A stretch of 64,000 nt of DNA. Source: Sphagnum compactum (Eukaryota > Bryophyta > Sphagnopsida > Sphagnales). The notes under the pieces were generated by a model. That model saw only the letters and a list, made by a program, of their open reading frames with translations. It was not told where the DNA came from and searched no databases. The stretch spans positions 12,090,001-12,154,000 of the forward strand of contig OZ234494.1 of the NCBI GenBank assembly GCA_965153455.1, in the 5' to 3' direction. Below, piece by piece: positions 1 through 14,076 of the stretch (position 1 is its first letter; every line of letters begins with the position of its first letter). A program made the position numbers and the translations under genes.

Positions 1-1720
1 AAAAGAATTAACAAGTATTATGTAGTTTCTCATTGATTGCAAAGTAGCCTTATAAGCAATGTGTAGAACTTTAACTAGATCAAATGCTTTAGTTCAATGT
101 TGGGAATTTATGCATCAATGTTTGAAGCCTTTATGTCTTGATATATTAGAGCTTTTGTATGTCATTGCATTAGTGAACTATATATAAGGGAATCGATAAA
201 CTATGCATTAATTTATCAAACATTTTTATTAATGATCCATGCCATAATGTATGATTGTACTACTTGGAGGAATGTGTTTCAATTTTTTAAGTTTATAACT
301 TAGCAATGTGGGTGTTATGGTTCTAGTTCCAAACATTGTTTCAATTTATGCACATCCCCTTATTACAATTGCATTACATGACATTGAACTAAGAAAATGA
401 TATCTTGCATGTATGTTATGATCTTGTGAATATATACAACCTCACACCGCAAGGTGTTTGTCACTACCATCCTTATGATTTCACATCATCACTTGGTTTT
501 AAGTGCAACACTAATAGTTGCACAATAAATTAGAAGTTGTAAAATACATGAAGATAGATTAGGTGTGGTCTATCATTGAGACATATTCAAATAAAAGTGA
601 GCCTACATGATTCAATATTTGTGAGAATACAATAGGCTAACAAAGATTGTGACAAACTCAAAATTACATGTTTTTAGGGGAGATTAATTTTTGTTGGTCA
701 AAAATTATATCACTATTTTCATCAATGTTATAAACAATCACCATTAACATTGAATGGCATTAAAACATTTTGCATAAAATTTGAAACAACAATATCACTA
801 AATGCTGCAAAATGTTAATACATTGAAAGTCTATGACACTAAAAACACCTCAATACCATAAACTAAAGTTATTATTACTTATCCAAATGTTTTGCATCGG
901 CATAGTCTATGAGTTTTAAAAAATATTATAATTTTCATGGAAGCTAGATTGTATATTGTGTGATGCAATACTTTTGATGAACACTACGATACACATACGT
1001 GACAAGGTTGAAGTGTTGTGAACCTTGGAAACCTAAAAAAGAAAATGGGATCATGTGGCTATTAATTATTAATTAAGGACTATCTTCACCATCTTCATAT
1101 GTTTTATAAACAAGTCACCATCACAATTGAATGGCATGAATAATTTAAATCTTGAGGGAATTCAGTTCACTATCCATATAAAGTATGAATTTGTAGACTT
1201 CAAATTGGATCCCAATGCTACATAAATTACATTAAAAATATTTATATTGAAGGTACATCAAAGTATTCAAGCTTATACACCCAGAATTTTTTAAGTGCGG
1301 AATTGATAATAGTTGATTATTTTGTGAAGAGCTCTTTAGCACTCACAAAGGTTGCATTTTATGGCATATTTCATATATAATATTTATAAATAATTTATTA
1401 AATATTAAATATTAATTTATGTCTTAATTAATTTAATTACTACTAAACTAAAAACTACATTAAATTATTAGCCCTTAATTTAAATTAATCAATTTAATTT
1501 AGAAAATTTGTGAAATTAATTCATTTAGATAATTAATTTTTCATATTTAACTTCTTAAATAATTAATTAAACTGAATAATAAAATATTCATATGAATTTA
1601 TTAATCAAATTTAGATAAGTATATGTCTAAAATCAGATAATTAATTATTAGATATTTAATTCAAATAATTATGTCAAATTTTTAATTATAAACTTCAGAT
1701 TAATTAAAGAATTAAAATCA
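1..1720. other. AT-rich intergenic DNA, no gene seen
   Basis: No open frame here has protein-like composition and no intron/exon pattern is evident. From about 1380 the sequence is almost pure A/T with many ATTAATTA-type words, as in old plant intergenic DNA. Nothing else is recognised. Confidence 0.6.
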
Positions 1721-1729
1721 AACACAAAA

Positions 1730-2215
1730 CATGTGGGAAAATCTATTTTGTATTGTAACTAAGGTGCACCTAAAAGATTTAACCCATATGTTTTTGTCTT
1801 CAATATTTCATTTCACAAATTATATAAAGGAGGCGTTTTCTCTTGCATTCTCACAATAAAATACATGTGTTATATTGGGATGAGTTCATAAAAGTTTAAT
1901 CCTAAAAACAAAACATAAAACAAAATAATTTTTTTTTATGTGGCCATTATTTAGTTCACATACCTTTTTAGTATTCTACCTTCCTACCCACCTATTTACT
2001 TACCCAAGTAAATAAGTTTTACTTTTCTACTAGGTAGGTAGGTAAATAGGTATGTAAAAGCTACCAACTTACCTACCTATGGCTATGTATTGACCTACTT
2101 AGGTATTTATATATAGATATTTGTTCCCAAAATTCAATTAATATGCCACATGGCAATTTTTGATTATGCCCTATGTCATAATTTAAAACCATTTAAAATG
2201 AATAATCATAATGGA
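1730..2215. repeat. Diverged direct repeat, copy 1 (partner 8700-9210)
   Basis: This segment aligns by eye with 8700-9210 in the same orientation. Shared landmarks in order are a 'taacctatatgttt'-like stretch, a short 'tatataaag' word, a 'gggatgag' word, an 'aaaacataaaa' stretch, the TAGG/CCTA tract and a block starting near 'caaaattcaat'. The copies are clearly diverged. Spacing of about 7 kb would suit LTRs, but no TG...CA borders, primer site or retroelement coding sequence was found between them, so this is called only a repeated segment of unknown class. Confidence 0.5.
1967..2115. repeat. TAGG/CCTA tetranucleotide tract with inverted halves
   Basis: A run of CCTA/CCTN words on the left is followed by TAGGTAGGTAGGTAAATAGG on the right, so the tract can fold on itself. 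Similar tracts occur at 8940-9115 and, mostly in the CCTA orientation, at 61150-61385. Confidence 0.6.
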
Positions 2216-5200
2216 CAATGGATATCAATATTTTAAAAAAATTCACTATTTTTTTTTCATAATGCCACGTGTTAAATTTTGATGAATGGATGAAAAATGA
2301 CATTAGCATGACATTATGGTTGTAATCATAGGGGAGTTGCATAGTAGTTCAAAAAGAATTTTTGTGACAAAATTGCAATGAGTTGAGCGTATATATGATG
2401 AGTTGCAACTCTTGCAATTCACACAACTTATTCGATAGCGCTCACAACGTAGAAATACAACAATGAGTTACAAGTGGTCATTGTAATTCAAAAATTGAAT
2501 TGCAATGCTAGTTGCAAAACACCCCTTTTTCTCATACAATTGGCTTAGTGGAATTTTGGTTTAGTGGAATTGTTGGTTTATTAGATTAGCTTGGTGGAAT
2601 TGTTGGCATACTATAACTATTGATTTAGTGGATTAGCTTGGTGGAACTATTGGCCTTATACTATAATTGTTGCTCTAATGAAACTTTTGGTCTAATGCAT
2701 TGGTCCATTGTGTTGAACTTCAATAGTTCATGATGGTTAAGTGGTGCACTAATGATGTCCAATGTCCCTAAGGATTAAATGTATTCCATGAGTGGTTGCA
2801 TTTCAAGGTGGATATATTTGGAAGCTTATATACATGTTGTAAGCATGACTATGTGTAATATAGTGTTATTTCAATGTATTTCAATGTGGGTGGTTGAGGA
2901 TGGGTTTCAATTTAGGGATTGGGAAAACATGTTCATTCTGCCACATATCCTAATTGCCACATTTTGCATGTACATGAACCAAATTACTTCCAACAAATAT
3001 AATGAATCTTATTCATTATCAATGGTTTGTTCATGAATGTACTTGCCTTGATTTTCAAATGCATTTGTGTTGGAACACATGCATTCAACACTTGCCTCCA
3101 TAACAACAACAATGTGGGTTGCATACTTGTGTATTTTGTGAAAATCATGCTTGAAAATTACATCAGTATTCAAATGTGACCAAAATTCGACCTAAAAATA
3201 AATAAAAACAATGTTGTTTTTGTTCATTCTAATATAACTTTTGAATCACAAAAAAAAGTAATCATTAGGGGGACCTTAACTTCAAATTGGGGGTGGCTTG
3301 GAGATGATGTGTCATTAAGGTGATTTATGTCATTTGTGATGTGTGTGTGTTAGACAATGATAGTTGTAGGCATCAACATGGTAGCACATGACATCATTTC
3401 CACGTACATATGCAATATGTTGATCATTAACTTTCATTTAAATATTTTTTGGATTCATTAAATGTTATGTTTTAGGTGCAAACATAATAATTCAAATGAC
3501 TCTTGCCCATTTAGGTAGTCTTTAAGTTAATCTTTAAATTTAATGTGGTAGACTAAGTTGGTTATATTAAAATTATGTTTTAAGTTTTTACATCACAAAT
3601 TTAGTATCCAACAATAATGGAAATTGTGTAAATTTCATTCATTCATAGGTTTGTACTTCATTTGTTAACACATTTATTTTTGTGCTTTCAATGTAAGGTA
3701 ATTCATGTGCAAAACATATGGATTTATAAATGATCAAACTTCACAGGATTTTCATTAGTAAATCATTGAATGCTAAGTTTATGATGTAGTTATACTATTC
3801 AAGTTAGTTATTTATTAAAAGCATGGTTAGGTAATTCACATTTGACATTTTGAAGAGCACATCTTACACGAACTCAAATACTCACAATTATAATAGTTAT
3901 CAAACTATAAATTTTATAATTATCCCCTATACTTTTGGTAAAACAATTGATAAACCACCTTATACATATTAGTAGACATGTGATTGGTTCAAATATTGAT
4001 GTGAAAGCTTGGATATTTCAATGTGAAATGGACTATATATATGATAAAAAATGATGAAAATCATGGCATTTAGAAAAAAATAAATCAAAATATTTGGTAG
4101 TGGGAAAGTTGTAATGCATTTTTTGATATTGGGAAAGTAAAATTTCAAATATAAGTTAACCCAAAAAATTCAATAGATGTGAATTTAAATATCCACTTAC
4201 CTCATACAATGATCATATTGTTGAATGATTCATTGTATTTAAATTGCATGTTGTGACAAAAAATGAAATTGGTTATTGTAAACAAAAAATTTAAAAACTC
4301 TTGATCGAAAAGGCTAAATGAAAATTTAAAATATTATTGTGAACCAATTATTTTAACAGCCTACTATTATGTAAAGGGGTATATCAATTGCTTTTAAAAA
4401 ATTGTGATTTCAAATCATTTTAATATAAGGATAAACAACAAATGCACTTGCTACATTGCTTATACATGTTGTTGGTTTTTAAATTGTGAACTTAGCTTGT
4501 GTCAAGAGGTTCAATGTCTTTTGATGAGCTCTAATGTGCAATTTAATAGTTCAAATCAATATAATTCAATTGGAAAATTTGTAATTAATTCTCACAATTA
4601 GAAACTGTCTTTTTCCACTACCCAAATTCACTAGGTTTTTAGTGAAATAAGACAAAATTGACTAATATGCAACTTGTATGGTTTGGTAGAAAAAAATTAG
4701 TTGATTAGGACATTTTTAATGAAATGGCTTTTAGTCGTTTTGGATGGTTGCATGCAACATTAGATGATTTTTAATTAAAAATTATGACATGGATATACAA
4801 GGTCCCAAATTAATATGACGTGGAATAATGCACATGTCATCATATAACTTTTTGTTTCCTTTTTTTTTCCCTAGTTTTGTCAACATTTAAGCATGATGTA
4901 CATGTTTGTGTATTCACCATGATGTACATGTTTGTAAATTACATTTGTACAAGATACATTAATGCATACATCCATCAAAGATTAAACCCAAGACCTCATG
5001 GAAACCCACTAAGATTTTAACTATCAAATTATTTGAACACTTTATTAGTAAATATGAAAAAGTTTAATTTTATCATGTTTGGCATGAAATTGTTTAGGAA
5101 ATTCAGATTTTAACATACATTTTCTTTTGCAAAATTCATTCAAATGCTACAAATGCAAAGACGATCTTGAAGCTTATTCAATAATGTATAAAAAAAATTA

Positions 5201-5220
5201 TAATTTACAAAAAATAAATT
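2216..5220. other. AT-rich intergenic DNA, no gene seen
   Basis: Short open frames such as 2779-3036 and 4404-4601 have no recognisable motif and no codon signal, and are read as chance. Nothing else is recognised. Confidence 0.55.
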
Positions 5221-5229
5221 TACAATGTT

Positions 5230-7240
5230 AAATTTTCTTAAGAAATAATATTCTATGAATAAACCAAAAAATATCTTTTTGTTTAAATTGACATAAAATC
5301 TTTGTAAATTCAATGTGAATTCAAAAGTGCATTATTTAAGTTTTTTAAGAAATTTTTTACTACATAAAATAAATCCATTTTTTGAAGAATTACATGTTTT
5401 TATTTTCCCCAATATGATCATATAAAAATTTATTTATTTATTTTTGCGACGTTGTTAAAATGGTAATCATCCATAAGAAAATTACCACATTTGGTTATAG
5501 ACAAGTTGTGTCGTTGAAACTTGTTTAAATATTTTAATATTATGGTTATTTGAGATATTTCATTGTAAATTATTAACAATATATTTTTAATTTGGCCCAA
5601 AAACAATTTCTTTCAAAGAAATCCTATTTTGATGTTGTTGGCCCCTTAAATTGGTAGAAATTGGTCATTAAAAAAAAATTATTAAGTAAAAAATATAGCC
5701 ATTTAATTATCAAAACCATATAATTTAAGCCAGATTTATCATACATCAATACCAATGACTTATTACACAACTTTGAAAAAACATCACAACATGTATAATT
5801 TTTAATGATGTAAAAATATATTTTACATTTTTTTTTGGTAATGGAAACACAATTTAATTTGGTGAAATTTTGAATTTAAATAGTTGGATTAACCCCCCCT
5901 CCCCCCAACCAACATGTTTTTTTGGTTTCAATTTTTTTTAACTTGGCAATTCTTGTTGGGAAAAAATTGGAAAAATAGTGAAAATTCAAAGAAAAACGTA
6001 AATAACAAAAAAACTTGCCAAAAATTTGATTAAATGTTTTTTAAAAAAGTTACTCCTAATGAGTAAAAATTTTAAAATTAAATTTAATAATTCAAACCTT
6101 AAACACATAAACAATTCCAACATCAAATTTATTTAAAAACATTTAAGCTTAATGTTTGAGATCATCATAAACTTTATTCAATTTAAAATAAAATAAAATA
6201 AATATTTATGATGTAGCCGATGGTTTTTTTTAGTGGTGAATTTCCACCATTTTGCAAAAAGACCATCAACAAAGCATTTTTAAAAATGTTTAAACCTATT
6301 TTTTTATTTTTTTAAAATGATATAATGATATAATAGGTTTTAGGACTTGTAATCAAAATTTAAAAATATTTAAATCAATAATGCATTAAAAACATTATAA
6401 TTTATAAAGTTTATTTAAAAGGTTAAAAAAGTAACTTGAAATTGCGTGTCATGAATAAATTTACAGATTTGTTTTTGTTTAAATTGACCTAAAATCATTT
6501 TAAATTCAGTGTCATTAAAAAATGAATTCTACGTATTTTATAATTTTATTTCAATACATAAAATATGCACAATTTTTGTAAAACTGCAAGCTTTTATTTT
6601 CCCCCATATGATTATGTACAATTTATTTATTTATTTTTGTGATGTTGTTGAAATGGTAATCATCCATAAGAAAATTGCCACATTTGTATATAAACAAGTT
6701 GTATGGTTGGAAAATTTTCTAAATCCTTCAATATTACGATTACTTACTATATATTATTGTAAACAATTCACAATATATATTTTGAATTTGACAAAAAACA
6801 CTAGAAGAAATCTTGTAATATGTAACCATTCAATTTGTAACTACACGTGACTGCATGTAACTACTTATTATTTACAACTTTGTTTTATCATTTTTACAGT
6901 TAGTGAACATCATTTAAACTTTACAACTATGGTGCGACTATTCAATTACACATCCTTCTATATTGACTAGTTTTTCGTGTTTTTCATTCAAGAATAAGTT
7001 CCTATGTTCATTTAGTTGCAATTTGGTTACTTATTATGGTGTGTTTGTACATTTACTAATGTACACTAAGGTTTTGTGGATTACATTGAAAGTATATTAT
7101 ATAGATTTTATTCAAGGTATATTAAGCATATTTGACTTGTATTCATGGTATGTAAGATATTTAGTTTGTATTCAAAGTATATTAAACATGTATTTGACCA
7201 TATTATGGGCATATTGGATGGAAAAAAAATCATTTTGATT
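5230..7240. repeat. Diverged direct repeats of about 1.2 kb spacing
   Basis: The block 5230-5530 recurs at about 6450-6720 in the same orientation, with shared stretches including 'ttgtttaaattgac' and 'tggtaatcatccataagaaa'. A second block, about 5690-6180, recurs at about 9577-10060, sharing for example 'gttactcctaatga'. These are related copies of an unidentified AT-rich repeat. Frames at 6509-6850 and 6963-7238 fall inside it and look spurious. Confidence 0.5.
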
Positions 7241-8700
7241 TTGTATGGTTCATTTAAAAATATACTATCTTTATTAAGTTATGATTAAAGTAAAGTAGCG
7301 AGGTCATATTAGTATGATATAATTGTTGTATGAAACAAGCATTAAAAATCTAGCAATTATTATTTTCAGATAATTCATTAGTTAGTATAAAGTATGAACT
7401 AATAAATTTTATTTCATCATTTAAATTATATTTAAGCTAATAAAAATAAATAAATAATCAATTATTATTTATTAGTTACTTCAAAAAACTTTGTTGATTA
7501 ATTAAATATAAAATTGTAAATTGATACAATAAATAATCATTATTCATCAGTTATTCATATTAATTAATTGATTAATTAAAAATGAACTAATAGTTAGTTA
7601 ATTAAAAATTACTTTATTTCTATCAACAAGTCAATAAGTCTATAAATAAATAATCTATATTTAATATTTATCAATCAATGATTTGTCAATATTTTATTAA
7701 ATATTATTAAATATTTAGATACTATGAAGTAACTAATTATCCTCAGTAACTATTCCTTATTTATTTAATTCTGAAATATATGATTAGTTCTGAAATATCC
7801 CAATAATCTGATCTAGGTAGTTAATGAAGAGTTATGGTTAATAATTAATGACTACTAATTAGTAAATATTTTGTCAGCCAATGGATAATAAATAATAAAT
7901 TCTTCACAAATTAAATTGTCTAATTTCTGTTAATGATTATTTAAAACTGATATGTTGTTACTTAATAAAAAATAAAATCATAAAATTATTTTTGTCTAAT
8001 ACTTAATTTTTTAACTAGTTAATATTTCTTCAATATAAAGTAGTAATTTATTTATTAATTTAGTAATATTGATTAAATTATGTGATAGTTAATTATGAAG
8101 AATTATGGTTAATAACTAATAAATATTAATCAGGTAATATTAATGTTTTATTAAAACTGATTTAATATCTAATAATTAAGTTAATAAGTTAGAAATTTAG
8201 TAATTTATAGTTTATATTTTGGTATTACCAATTAGTTAATAATTTATTTATTTAGATAATCCATTCATACCGAATTATTTTTTATTTAATTAGTTCATCA
8301 CTTGAAATTCAAAAGGTTTATTTTCAGAGGTAAAAATAATATTTTTATCTACGTAATTTAATAAATAAAAATTTATTATTTTAAAATTAATTGCCAAATA
8401 ATTAGATATATTCAGAACTTAAATGATTAATTTGTGACTTGATTATTTAATTAGATATTCAATAATTATTTCTTGAAATAATGTATTATTAGTTTTGAAA
8501 TTATTACTATGAACCAATTGATTAATTACTAGAAACCATGAATGAACAGTGATCAATGCTACTTCTAAAATTATTAAAATTATTAAAAAAAATCTTTAGT
8601 AAATAGTTTTTGTAAATGGATGGGTGGGTAGGTACTTAGTTATTAGTGAATGAATTATTTAGTTATTTCTTATGTATTTAGTTGTATAATTTTCAAAATT
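7240..8700. other. Very AT-rich spacer
   Basis: Nearly pure A/T sequence made of TTAATTAAT-like words. No coding signal or defined element is visible. Confidence 0.55.
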
Positions 8701-9210
8701 AGAAACAAGTACAAAGCTTGTGGAAGAATAATTTTAATTGCAATTGAAGTTGTGATTAAGGTGCAATTAAAAGTTTTAACCTATATGTTTTGTCTTTTGA
8801 TGTTATTTTACAAAGTATATAAAGAAGATGTCTTCTTTTTGGATTTCTTATTAAAAATCATGTGCCATTTGGGATGAGCTCCAAAAAGCTTAACCTAAAA
8901 GGCAAAACATAAAATAAAATAAAAGTTCTTACCTAGTTTTTATTTAACTCACCTATTTTTCAACTTTTCCACCTTCCTACCTATTTACCTACCTTCCTAC
9001 CTAGGTAATTAAGTGGGTAAGTAAGTAAATGGCTTAAGTAGGTTTGTATCTTAAAAATAGGTAGGTATTTTTTTATGCATATAATTTTACGTACCTACCC
9101 ACCTATGTAAATAATTTTTTATTTCCAAAATTCAATCAATATGCCATGTGACAACTTTTGATTATCCCATGTGTCACAATATAAATCCATCTAAACTGAA
9201 TAATCATAAG
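8700..9210. repeat. Diverged direct repeat, copy 2 (partner 1730-2215)
   Basis: Same landmarks and order as 1730-2215, including the TAGG/CCTA tract at 8940-9115. The frame at 8650-8877 lies inside the repeat and is not supported as a gene. Confidence 0.5.
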
Positions 9211-9494
9211 ATTTCAATAAGAATTTAATTTTCATCAAAATTTATTCCAAGTGGCAAGTATCAAATTTTCTTTTGACCAAGTGTCATCATGTAGTACTTG
9301 AAATTAGACCATGTTGATTTTTCCTCATTATATATTATATAAAATCATATATTAAAAATTCCAAGTTTTGCCTCGTGTCAAATTTGATTAAAATATCTGT
9401 TGAAATCTATGGCCATTACATTAATATTTCAATAATAAAAGAAAGTTTGCCCAAAAAATTATTATGTTAACAAATGGCAATCTTATATATAAAT

Positions 9495-9575
9495 TCACTA
9501 CGTCCCTGACGGAGCTCGGGTTTCAGGCCGACCGGGCCCGACGCTAATCGGAGGGCGGAATTTCCTGTTCCCAGT
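9495..9575. other. Isolated GC-rich patch
   Basis: About 80 bases rich in GGGCCC, CGGAG and GACCGGG words stand in otherwise strongly AT-rich DNA. The patch ends where homology to the 5690-6180 repeat begins, so it may mark an insertion junction. No tRNA box A/box B pair, rRNA match or open frame was recognised. Confidence 0.5.
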
Positions 9576-9576
9576 C

Positions 9577-10400
9577 AATATAACCATTTAATTATCAAGA
9601 CCATATTTGTTTAACAAGATGAATCATACAGTGACATATAATTAATTACCAAATTTGAAAACAAATTGCAACATATTATTATTATTATTAATGATGCAAG
9701 AATATATTTTAAATTATTTTCCTTTTTAAAAATAGAAATAATTAATTTGGTGAATTTTTTGGTTTTAATAGTTGGATACTCCCACCCCTTTGCTTCAAAA
9801 CCTACAAATTTTTTGGGCTTTGAATTTTCCTAATTTGGTAATTTTTGTTGGAAAAAAATGGAAAAAATAGTGCAAATTCAAAAAACATTGCCAAAAGATT
9901 GCCATCACAAATTTCAAAGAAAAAAGGTTACTCCTAATGAAAAAATAATTGAAAGTAATTTTAATAAATCCAAGATTAAAAACGTAAATAATTTCAACGT
10001 CATATTTATTTGAAAATTTTTAAGTTTAATCTTTGAAATCATTACAAACCTTATCCAAGTTTTTTGAGAATTTAAAATAATATTAGTAATGTAATATAAT
10101 TTAATTTTGTGATGAATTTTCATCATTTTGCAAACATAAAATATGCCATTAACATCAACAAAAGATTTTTTTTTACATTTTTATATTTAAAAAAATCATA
10201 TAATTCTATAATGGTATCTAGGACTTGTAGCCAAAATATAAAAATATTTTAACAAACTTGTATTTCCATATATGGCTTATAACCAAAACATGGTTAAATT
10301 TTCTTATGGATGATCTTGAGAAAATTACAAAATTGAAAAAACTGAAAAGATTAAACAAATCATTGATGTCATTATTATTATCACCATTTATAATTCATTT
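9577..10400. repeat. Diverged copy of the 5690-6180 repeat
   Basis: Direct-orientation partner of the block starting near 5690. It contains a (TTA)n run at about 9677-9690. The small frames at 9914-10126 and 10258-10464 fall in it and are not supported. Confidence 0.45.
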
Positions 10401-10819
10401 GTTTATTTATTTTTTTAATGAAAAATTTAAACTCATCATTAAATATTTAAACATAAACTTGTAACAAAAAAATTTTAATTTTTTTGATAAATCATGTTTA
10501 AAATAAAAATAATAAAAATAAAATATTGATAATTTTTCATAATAATAATAATACTTAAAATTTTTAAATTTTAATCCATTTTTTGTAACAATGGATTTTT
10601 TTTCATACACCAAGAAAAAAATGGGGAAAAACTCAAAGATTTTTGTTGTGGCATTATGAACATTCATAATAATAAACTTGTCCATGATGCCTAAAACAAA
10701 ATAAGGGAAAAAGATACATTTTAATTTACATAAACGTACAAGAATTTAAGATATGAAAAATTATAATTTGAAGCTCTACATGCATCCTAAATTTTGCATG
10801 CATGAACATTTTGACCTAA

Positions 10820-11480
10820 TCATTAACCTATTCAAATATAAATGTGCGATTTCCCAAATTTTTATGCATCCATTTCAAAAAATTATGGTGAGTGCAAAAT
10901 GCAATTCATAAATAGTGGATTTAACAACATTCAAAGTGAATGATTCAACTCATGTGCAAATGTTAATAGTTCAAGAGGTGCGAAAAAAATTATTAACTCA
11001 TTCAAGTATAAATGTGAGGCATTAAGTATGTGTGTTTCAATATATACTAATAAGTGAAATATGCAACATTTGAATAGTGGTTTCAATTAGATCAAAGTAA
11101 ATGATTTAACTCATGTAAAAATGTTGATAGTTCAAGAAATGTGGAAAATTTTATTAAACCATTCAAATATAATTGCAAAATATTGAGTTACATGTGTTTT
11201 AGTATATTATAATAAGTGTAAAATGCAATTTGTGAGTAATGGTTTTAATATATTAAAAGTGAAAATTTCAACTCTGATAACTCAAAAGAGTGAAAAAAAT
11301 CAGTAATTCAGTCCAATATAAATGTGGGGTTTAAAAGTGTTACATGTGTTTTAATAAATTATGGTAAATGTAAATGCAACTCTTAAGTAATGGTTTCAAC
11401 ATGTTAAAAGTTGATAGTTCAACTCATGTACAATGTTTATAATTAAAGAAATGTAAAAAAAATCACTAAATTATTATAAT
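10820..11480. repeat. Satellite-like tandem repeat, about 156-173 bp x 4
   Basis: Four diverged direct units are recognised by a recurring 'attcaaatataaatgtg' stretch (near 10826, 10998, 11160 and 11315). Each is followed by an 'atgcaa' word, a 'agtggttt'-like stretch and a 'ttcaactcatgt' stretch. Spacings are roughly 173, 160 and 156 bases, close to nucleosomal repeat length. There are too few copies to call a centromeric satellite. Confidence 0.55.
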
Positions 11481-14076
11481 GCATTGGATAAATAAAGTTA
11501 AAATCTATAGGTCAATTTTCATGTCAACAATTTAAAATTATTAAATAATTAAATAAGGTTCAAATTATATTCATAAGTGAATAACATAGTGAACTTAACA
11601 ACTATAAATAATATTGATCATTAATTAATGCAACCAGCCATTTGCAAATTTATGATGGCCATTTATGTAGTTGAAATGTAGTCAAATTGGACAATAATCT
11701 GAATATAGGGGGGTGAAAAAGAACAAGATTTCTTCTTGTGTTCTTTAATGTAAAATATTCTTTTTCAAGGGAAGGGTGGAAGGATCTAGGTGAAGAACAA
11801 TAATAAATATAACTTGGACCTTATTTTGGCCTTTACTAACTTTGGAATACAAGCCAACAAGAAGATTGAATCAAACCAAGATGAACATGTACATTACAAA
11901 TGCTCCTTCCTTTAACTTTCCACACTTAAAAAACTTCTTCATAAGGTTTAGAAGTTGAAGGAAGGCACACCTTTTTCAATTGCATTGAAACTCATTTGCA
12001 ACATTCCCTTTTAGCAATTTGAAGTGAATTTTTGCTATATTTTGTCCCATCCAAGTTGTCATTAAAATTGTAATAACTTAGAAATGAGTTCATCAAAATC
12101 CAAAACTATTTAAGTTTCAAAATTAAACTATTGATCCAACTACCCATTTTGCTATTTAATAATATCAAAAGTTCATATACTTTCATACTACTAAGCTCTT
12201 TCTTTGAAGAAATGTTTAGTATAGTGACATTGGTGAAAGTTGTTTTTTTCAACCTCAAAATCTCTTGCCTTAGTTAATTCACTTCATGATGATGAAAGTT
12301 CATCTCCATGATAATGAAAAAAATCATCTCCACAATCTTGTACACCTTTTATGTGTACACAATTGACGTCAAATTATTTCAGTTGAACCAAACCAATTTT
12401 CCAACTTCAATGACTTTATATAACTTCATGATGTTTTATGAAAATATGTTTTACCTCAACATAAGGATAAAAATGCCCCAAAAATGTTGGATTGGTCCAA
12501 TTGAACCATTGACAATCTTGATACCCCAATCATTTTCCTGCAAGATGCAATCCATTAATGAATATGTTAAAATTGCCAATCTTTTTGTCAAAATAATAGA
12601 TTGGACAAAAAATGGATTAAATTTAAAGGCTCCCATAATATGAAAATTGTTAAGGAATTTCACATATCCAAATTTTTTCCAATTTTCATTATCTTGTGCA
12701 TACCACATGGTACTAATTTCAATAAATAATGGCAAACATAGTTGAGATGAATTTTTTTTTGAATTATAAACATTTCAAAACAACAAATAATTAACCACCA
12801 AGTTTTAAAACTTTGTTCTTGATCATCTTTAATGTTAAAAATGAATGTAAACACTATTTAATGTAATGAGAATTCATAAAAACTTGAATAATGACCTTCA
12901 AATTCACCATTTCTTTAGCCTCTTATGAATTGTGTTTTTTTTAATGATATGATACAAAAACTTTGAAGGAGAAAGGAACCTTGTTTCACATAGACATGCT
13001 CATCTTGTAGGTAGGTCTCAAATATTAATATAAAGAAGTTGCGTAACTCCAATCCTACACTTTTGTAGGTAAGGAGGTAATATGAAAAAAATTCCAATAT
13101 TCCTTCAATTTAGACAAGTAATCAATCGCCAAGTTCACCAACACCTTTGAATTCCTTCATCGAGCAATAAAGATTATTTTACTTAATTTTCACATAATTG
13201 AAGATCATTTTGATAATTTTCAATTATAATATATTACTTGTGATTTGTTGTCAAATTTCAAGATGTACAAATTTGAACAAATCATATTGTTATGGTCGTC
13301 AAAATATAAAATATGAGTTGGTCAACTCACACACAAAAATATTTTTGCTTCCAACTTGAATGAGATGGTGATGCCTCCCACAATGTCACATCTTTCAAAA
13401 TTCATGTAGGCCCATATGTACCCATCTTCCCATCCTTCACATTGACCATACCTTCAATGTTATTTCTCCCCAACATACTCCATCTATAAATGGTGAAGCA
13501 ATTTAGAGACCATTGTGTAATTGATTTTGAATACACTAATCAATGTTAACCTTTCAAGTCTCACAAGTGTCTCCTTTCAAAATGCATAATACATATTATC
13601 ACAAACAAGTATTAGTCTTCCATGTATACTTGGCCCACTTGTCAACGCCCACATAATAAACAACCTTTTAACCATTTAGGGGTTTACAATGAAAAAAACT
13701 TGTTGGAGGAGAAAGATTTGATTTCAAAAAAAATAAAAAACAACATACATAAAACCCACAAAAGAAAAAAACCCAAAATAATAATTGACAACAACCACAT
13801 GACATAATTACGTGCACACCATGAAAACATTTAAATATATACTCTACTAGAACTTCACTTGGACAACACAAGACTAAAAAACTCCCCATAGGTGCAAAAC
13901 ATATATGGTTGCAACATATGACAATGTATATAGATTTAAGACATCAGGTTGGTGCTTAAGACTTTTGAATACATGTTCAAAATAAGTTTTGTTTCCAATG
14001 CTTTGATTTGCAGTTTGTTGATGGATACTCCCCATAAATATGAAATTCTTATAAAAACCATACCATATAACCGAGT
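11481..14076. other. Intergenic, downstream side of the F-box/LRR gene
   Basis: AT-rich with several short overlapping frames on both strands (12308-13097, 13622-14116), none with recognisable domains. The part nearest 14076 should contain the 3' untranslated region of the minus-strand F-box gene; no polyadenylation site can be assigned confidently. Confidence 0.45.

Noticed and set aside
1730-9210. LTR retrotransposon bounded by the two direct repeats
   Set aside because: No TG...CA ends, TSD, primer-binding site or gag/pol remnants found; copies are too diverged to set borders.
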